Origin: Panorpa germanica
Lineage: Eukaryota > Arthropoda > Insecta > Mecoptera > Panorpidae
Direction: 5' to 3'
Length of the DNA: 64,000 nt
NCBI GenBank assembly: GCA_963678705.1
Contig: OY783218.1
Coordinates: 4,040,152-4,104,151 of the forward strand
In this document: piece by piece, positions 59,495 to 64,000 of the stretch
Layout: the number at the start of each line of letters is the position of its first letter
Numbering within the stretch: the first letter of the stretch is position 1
Made by a program: the position numbers and the translations under genes
The notes under the pieces: model-generated
The model's database searches: none
Told to the model about the DNA's origin: nothing
What the model saw: the letters and a program-made list of their open reading frames with translations, nothing else

Positions 59495-60475
59495 GTGAGT
59501 TTGTTTATGATTTGTTTATTATTATATTGTAGACGCCACAAGACATATTTCATATAGCTGCCATTGCTCCTTGCTATTTTATTATTGTATTTTTGAATCA
59601 AGTACATTGACAGGTATGTACCTATGGATTATGTATATGTTTTTTTTGGTTACAAAATTTTCATTGTTTGTATAGTTAGCAGTTGTCATATACTAGCATT
59701 TATTTATATTCCACATTCTAATGAGAATTAACATTTAAAATCATACAATACAAAACGGATGATGTATTTCTTTAAAATATTACTCATAGTAAATGTGGCA
59801 TCTAAGGCATTACGTTCCTCTCTTTCTCCTCTACGTTTGTCTGCATATGTCTGTCCTTTTTTGACCTTTAGAACACGAAAAGGATCGACATAGTTGTGCT
59901 ATTGATATTTGCATGTAGTCAGTAATCAGTTCTTCCGTATTGGAAGCTACGAAGCCGTGCAGACACGTACGATTATTTCAAACCTGCGACTCAACTTTTG
60001 CTTGTTGTGAATATTGTACGACGACAGTGGTGTATTGATAAGCATTAAAATAAAAGCTGGCTGTCATTGCTTACGTTACTTACAACTGATAAAGTTTGCT
60101 AATGCGAAACTACTCTTATACACTCGGTCAGTGGTTTGTGGTTTGTGGTTTGTAACAACAATTACCCTGTCGTATGGAGTCTGTTCTAATGAGAGAACTT
60201 TCTTAAAGTCTGTAAAATAATAAGTAACCAATTTTATTTATCATTGTATACCACCTTTACAATATAAAAACTTTATGTGTTGCAAAAACAGCTGTAAGTG
60301 GTGTAAATAATACCGTTCAATAATACCATATTGGAAAATAATAGAAGTAGCGTCACTAAAACTAATGTAATTGGTAAACTAATGGTAAGAATGTGATGAA
60401 ATTTTGACACATTGGTACATTGATAGTACCATTTGAAGGTTGGTACTACCCAATCATATGCCATCCTACGAATTT

Positions 60476-60870
60476 ACTGAGTGGCGTCGATTTTTCAATT
60501 GTTGATTGAAATTGATCTTAATAAAAGTATATTGGCGTTTTTATTTTAATAAATATCTAAATGTTGCCGGAGATATAGCAATTCAAAATTTGGATTGTAG
60601 GTTTAGCGCTACAGATGTCGGTCATAATTATGACGTAACATGTCGCGCTATTAAGGAATAGGTCAGTTATTTTTTATGAGGGTAAGAGTTTTGGTATAAG
60701 TATGCTATCTCTTTTACGCTCTGTTGTATGAAAGAGATGGCAACTTAGCAGACGTGGCGTTATGGAAATAAATATGGAAATTTTCTATAAGGTGAACAAA
60801 TCACTATTTTAATTAGTAATATATCCTAAAGTATAGCAAAGTATAAAAATTAGATCATGGTAGTCAACTT
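60476..60870 (-). mobile_element. older-subfamily relative of the GGGCTTGTG MITE, ends lost
   Basis: Shares CGATTTTTCAATTGTTGATT, GGAGATATAGCAATT, GTTTAGCGCTACAGATG and GACGTAACATGTC with the outer copy at 40040-41146. Terminal repeats are missing on both sides. Confidence 0.7.
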
Positions 60871-60891
60871 GGTTCACACGTTCATTCTATT

Positions 60892-60993
60892 TAAGGCCCT
60901 TCGCACACGACGCGACTGGTTGCAAACCTTAGCCCGAATCTGCCCGAAGCGAATGTGATTACAACACAGTCGCATCGTGTGCTGAGGGCCTTA
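60892..60993. mobile_element. about 100-bp foldback MITE
   Basis: The left arm AAGGCCCTTCGCACACGACG continues CGACTG, and the right arm begins CAGTCGCATCGTGTGCTGAG and ends GGCCTT, a near-perfect inverse. The interior is short and GC-rich. Flanking duplication unclear, so the superfamily (hAT or Harbinger) is open. Confidence 0.65.
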
Positions 60994-61149
60994 GGCTTCA
61001 TATACTTTCATATACAGAAGACTATAGCGCCTCTAGTTTAATTACAGTACACTAATAAAATTCTCGAAATGCTTTTACGGTTACATCATCAGCCTTACTT
61101 GAAGCATATTGTCCAAATAAATATTATAAACCAAATATAACATCAACTT

Positions 61150-61340
61150 GTATACATGTATATCTAACTGTTCGGAGGTCTAAAGAGAAGTGGGAGTGGG
61201 TATACCTCACCCCATAACAACTCCCAGGGTTGTTTCAGGGAGATTATAGGGGGTGGTTGCTGGTGTCACTCGTGACCTCAGAGTCCTCTAGCTGCCTGGG
61301 GGTGTAAGTGTCGTCTGCTATGACCCCACAACCACGAACG
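61150..61340. other. GC-rich island of unknown nature
   Basis: About 190 bases of clearly higher GC than the surroundings, with GGGAGTGGGTATACCTCACC, GGGGGTGGTTGCTGG and CTGCCTGGGGGTG. No open frame or tRNA-like boxes; possibly a retroelement 3' region. Confidence 0.35.
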
Positions 61341-62190
61341 AAACAATGTATGTATAATTATCATGATATATTAGATTTATATTGGATTTTCATATTTTGT
61401 AAAGATAATATTTAAGGGAAATTAAATATAATTACTAAATTATATATACTGTGCTTTTTAGAAGAAATATGTAGGCTAAGGCAAATAAAAGTGTTGGGTT
61501 TTTATTGTTTTTACTTCAAATTCAATTATATCTAATTACATATTATTAGTAAAGAGCCCCTAATCTTCTGCGACCCTGTTCTAAAATTAATTTGCAGTTC
61601 TAGATTAATAGATTATTAAAAATAATTGATCTTTTTAAGGATTATAAAATAATCTTTACAAGAACATTACATATGCATAATCTGTAGGTGATAAACTTTT
61701 TGAATCTCAGATTCTTTTCTAACAGTTCAATTAATTAAATAAGTTACTTATAAATTATAATATAACTTATTATATTATATCATAATTTCTGTAATATTCA
61801 ATGCTGAACATTCTAGCAGTATTCGACATTATAATTGGTTTTATTTATAAAATAAGCTGTATATTTTTATCGATATCCAGATAGATTTACAAATTTTGGG
61901 TATTCCTTGATACCCCGTATACAAATTTTTTTGCACGCCCGTCGAATTTTATGACTAGCCAATATAACTGAATATGTCAAATTTTATGACTAGCCAATAT
62001 AACTGAATATGTCAAATTTTATCACATCAAGTCAAATTTATTAACTAGGCGGTAAATGACCTCTTTGTATAGTCACTTTGTAGCCAAATTAAATATCATC
62101 CATTTACAGCGTTTCTCTTGAAGTTCCTCTAAACTTACCACTACGCTTCCACTCCCCCTATTTATACATATGTAAAAAATATAACAGAGT
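61341..62190. other. AT-rich spacer without recognised features
   Basis: A 41-bp direct duplication containing TTTTATGACTAGCCAATATA (near 61948-62020) is the only structure noticed. Confidence 0.45.
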
Positions 62191-62192
62191 CA

Positions 62193-62740
62193 TTCAAATA
62201 TAAACCGGAAAATTTTAATGCAGATTTATTGATAATTTATAAAAATACAAATAGTATTCTCTATTTTGCCTCGTAGTTTCGTTTAATTCGTTCAAGCGTG
62301 GTATAGTATAGACAGAATATGTACTATTGTCAAAAATTCAAAACCTCCACAAATATATACGTGTTGGAATTAAAAAAAATATTTTAAATTACTAAATCTC
62401 GAATACAAGACTTACATTTTTTTTACTCTCATTGATGTTTTCAAAATTCTATCGAGAGAATATTTGTGTATAATAAAAAATAGTTTAAAGTAGAGGAAGT
62501 TTTACATACATCAAATAGGAGGTGAACCTAATAATTGCTAACTATGTTACTAATTATCTCGAATTTTAAACGGACAAAAATTTGAAAAATTCAGGATTTT
62601 TTAGTAAACGTTATTCTTAGCCTGTAAACAAAAAATTATAAAAATCTATTGAAAAGAGATTTCACGATGGATCTACCTTAACAAAAATACTATTTTTTCT
62701 TTCATGGATCAAATAAATGAAATTCCGGTTTATATTTGAA
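62193..62740. mobile_element. Tc1/mariner-like MITE (548 bp)
   Basis: Terminal inverted repeats TTCAAATATAAACCGGAA and TTCCGGTTTATATTTGAA are perfect. The right flank is TA and the left is CA, consistent with a TA target mutated once. No transposase frame. A fragment of its interior lies inverted at 57062-57363. Confidence 0.75.
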
Positions 62741-62750
62741 TAGCCCTAAA

Positions 62751-62753
<3 letters not shown>

Positions 62754-62828
<75 letters not shown>
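62754..62828. repeat. (TA)n microsatellite
   Basis: About 75 bases of pure TA, 13 bases after the mariner-like element. Confidence 0.95.
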
Positions 62829-62832
<4 letters not shown>

Positions 62833-64000
62833 CAGTATTAAATTACAGCCAATCAGAGTTGGAATATATCTGTAAATATAATGTATAGTGAATATTTCTA
62901 CCGCAAGATATAAGCTTCGAGTAAATACATAAGGACGAGTCGAGGAGAGCTTTTTCATGTACAGATGCTCGTACACCAAATGAAAATGTGTATACTTATC
63001 CGAGTTACCAGTAACACGAATATCTCAACGTTCGTTCGGATACATTTAAATGTTCCGAGTATATATTCAATTGTATATTCGTATATGTGTCTGTAAAGTT
63101 CTGTAGGCGGTGTCTAGTTGCGGCGTCGGTGAGCGTCGGTGGGCGTCGGTCCAATAACATCTCTGCAAAACATTTGTACGTATAACTTGGAACTGAACAT
63201 TTGTATTCCTCGAATAGAAAAGCTATGTGAAATCCTTATATACTATTTTTATTTGTTGTATATATGAATATATTTATGTGTATATAAGAAAAGTGTCACT
63301 GAAGTTTCGGAATGGATAGAATATGGATTATTTTATATATTTATTTAAATTTGTTTAATTCATTTCATATTTTCTTAGACTATGTTTTAATTAAATCTTA
63401 GCATACTTTGTCTTGTAAACATGAACATAATATTTATATAATAATGCTCATCAAACACTAAACGTAAAGTCATGTATGTTTAACGTAATACTTTTTACAT
63501 AACGCTACGTTCTATTAATTATCGAATTTTAACATAACTCTACTATATTGTTATCAAAGAAATGTATAAGACATTAGAAATTTTATATGCTAATATATTA
63601 ATTTAATTGATAGCTTGGGGTAACCAAGCTAATACCAAAATTCTATTTCTACTTCTCCTATAAATAATGTCTTGGAATAATGTCTTTCTATTTGGGATTA
63701 TATAACATACCGATTTACAGCTGGTCTCTGTCTAAGGTTATTCTAAACTTTTTGAAAAATAAATTTCCCCAAATTAAAATTGATAACAAATATTTCATAA
63801 TTCATAATTCATTACTCATAATTTCTATTGAATCTACATTGGCAGCCCCTATAGCCTACACATCCCTAATTAACAAATTTGCTAAATTTAAAATTAGAAT
63901 GGTAAGGTTGTCGTAGTTTATATTTTAAGTTTATATTTTCAAAAGAAAAATAGTATTTGTACATTTTGCATAGTATTTTTTAAATCATAATCGGAGGGTA
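62829..64000. other. gene-free AT-rich end of window
   Basis: Contains a tiny GC-rich tandem, GGCGTCGGTGAGCGTCGGTG (near 63122), and a block at 63605-63690 of the GTAGAAAAT/AGACAATTTTC dispersed family. A 78-codon frame at 63680 shows no family features. Confidence 0.45.

Noticed and set aside
62752..62979. Frame rich in Tyr-Ile repeats
   Set aside because: Translation of the (TA)n microsatellite.

Overview
This window comes from an AT-rich insect nuclear genome. The evidence is GT-AG introns, a juvenile hormone acid methyltransferase gene (a hormone pathway of insects and close arthropods), a midgut-type aminopeptidase N with a GPI-anchor-like tail, and many short non-autonomous DNA transposons. 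The order is not certain; a moth/butterfly or a beetle would both fit.

Layout. (1) 1-6 kb: an intronless SHOC2/Sur-8-type leucine-rich-repeat gene on the + strand, then a gene-poor AT-rich tail and an 847-bp hAT element with a perfect 8-bp target duplication. (2) 7.0-20.6 kb: an aminopeptidase N gene on the minus strand. I reconstructed 13 coding exons (944 codons plus stop, all splice phases agreeing) and an inferred non-coding leader exon at about 20.5 kb with a GATA-motif cluster upstream. Its large introns are mostly transposons: a nest at 8.2-9.6 kb, a second nest at 11.5-12.8 kb, a MITE touching a splice donor at 13.97 kb, a TTAA-flanked foldback at 14.6-15.3 kb, an 811-bp GGGCC-ended MITE at 16.3-17.1 kb, and a 102-bp minisatellite in intron 1. 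(3) 20.6-29 kb: no gene recognised; repeats and a short Helitron. (4) 29.2-31.1 kb: a two-exon divergent SKP1-like gene on the minus strand. (5) 33.65-38.1 kb: a three-exon JHAMT gene on the minus strand (283 aa). (6) 38.5-64 kb: no supported protein-coding gene apart from one weak possible first exon at 59.47 kb. This part holds MITEs, retrotransposon tails, a tRNA-derived SINE fragment, dinucleotide tracts and unclassified repeats.

The most distinctive feature is transposon biology. About eleven full-length or nearly full-length copies, and several fragments, of a ~610-650 bp MITE ending in AATGGGCTTGTGTCC occur in 64 kb. One copy sits inside an older relative, and this nest shows the target was AATT with only AT duplicated. 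A second family, ending in CCCAGTAAAC, has 2-bp duplications of variable sequence (AG, TT, AA, CG). Neither family has coding capacity here, so both need a transposase encoded elsewhere. The host genes are functionally unrelated (Ras-MAPK scaffold, gut peptidase, ubiquitin-ligase adaptor, hormone synthesis), and nothing suggests joint regulation.
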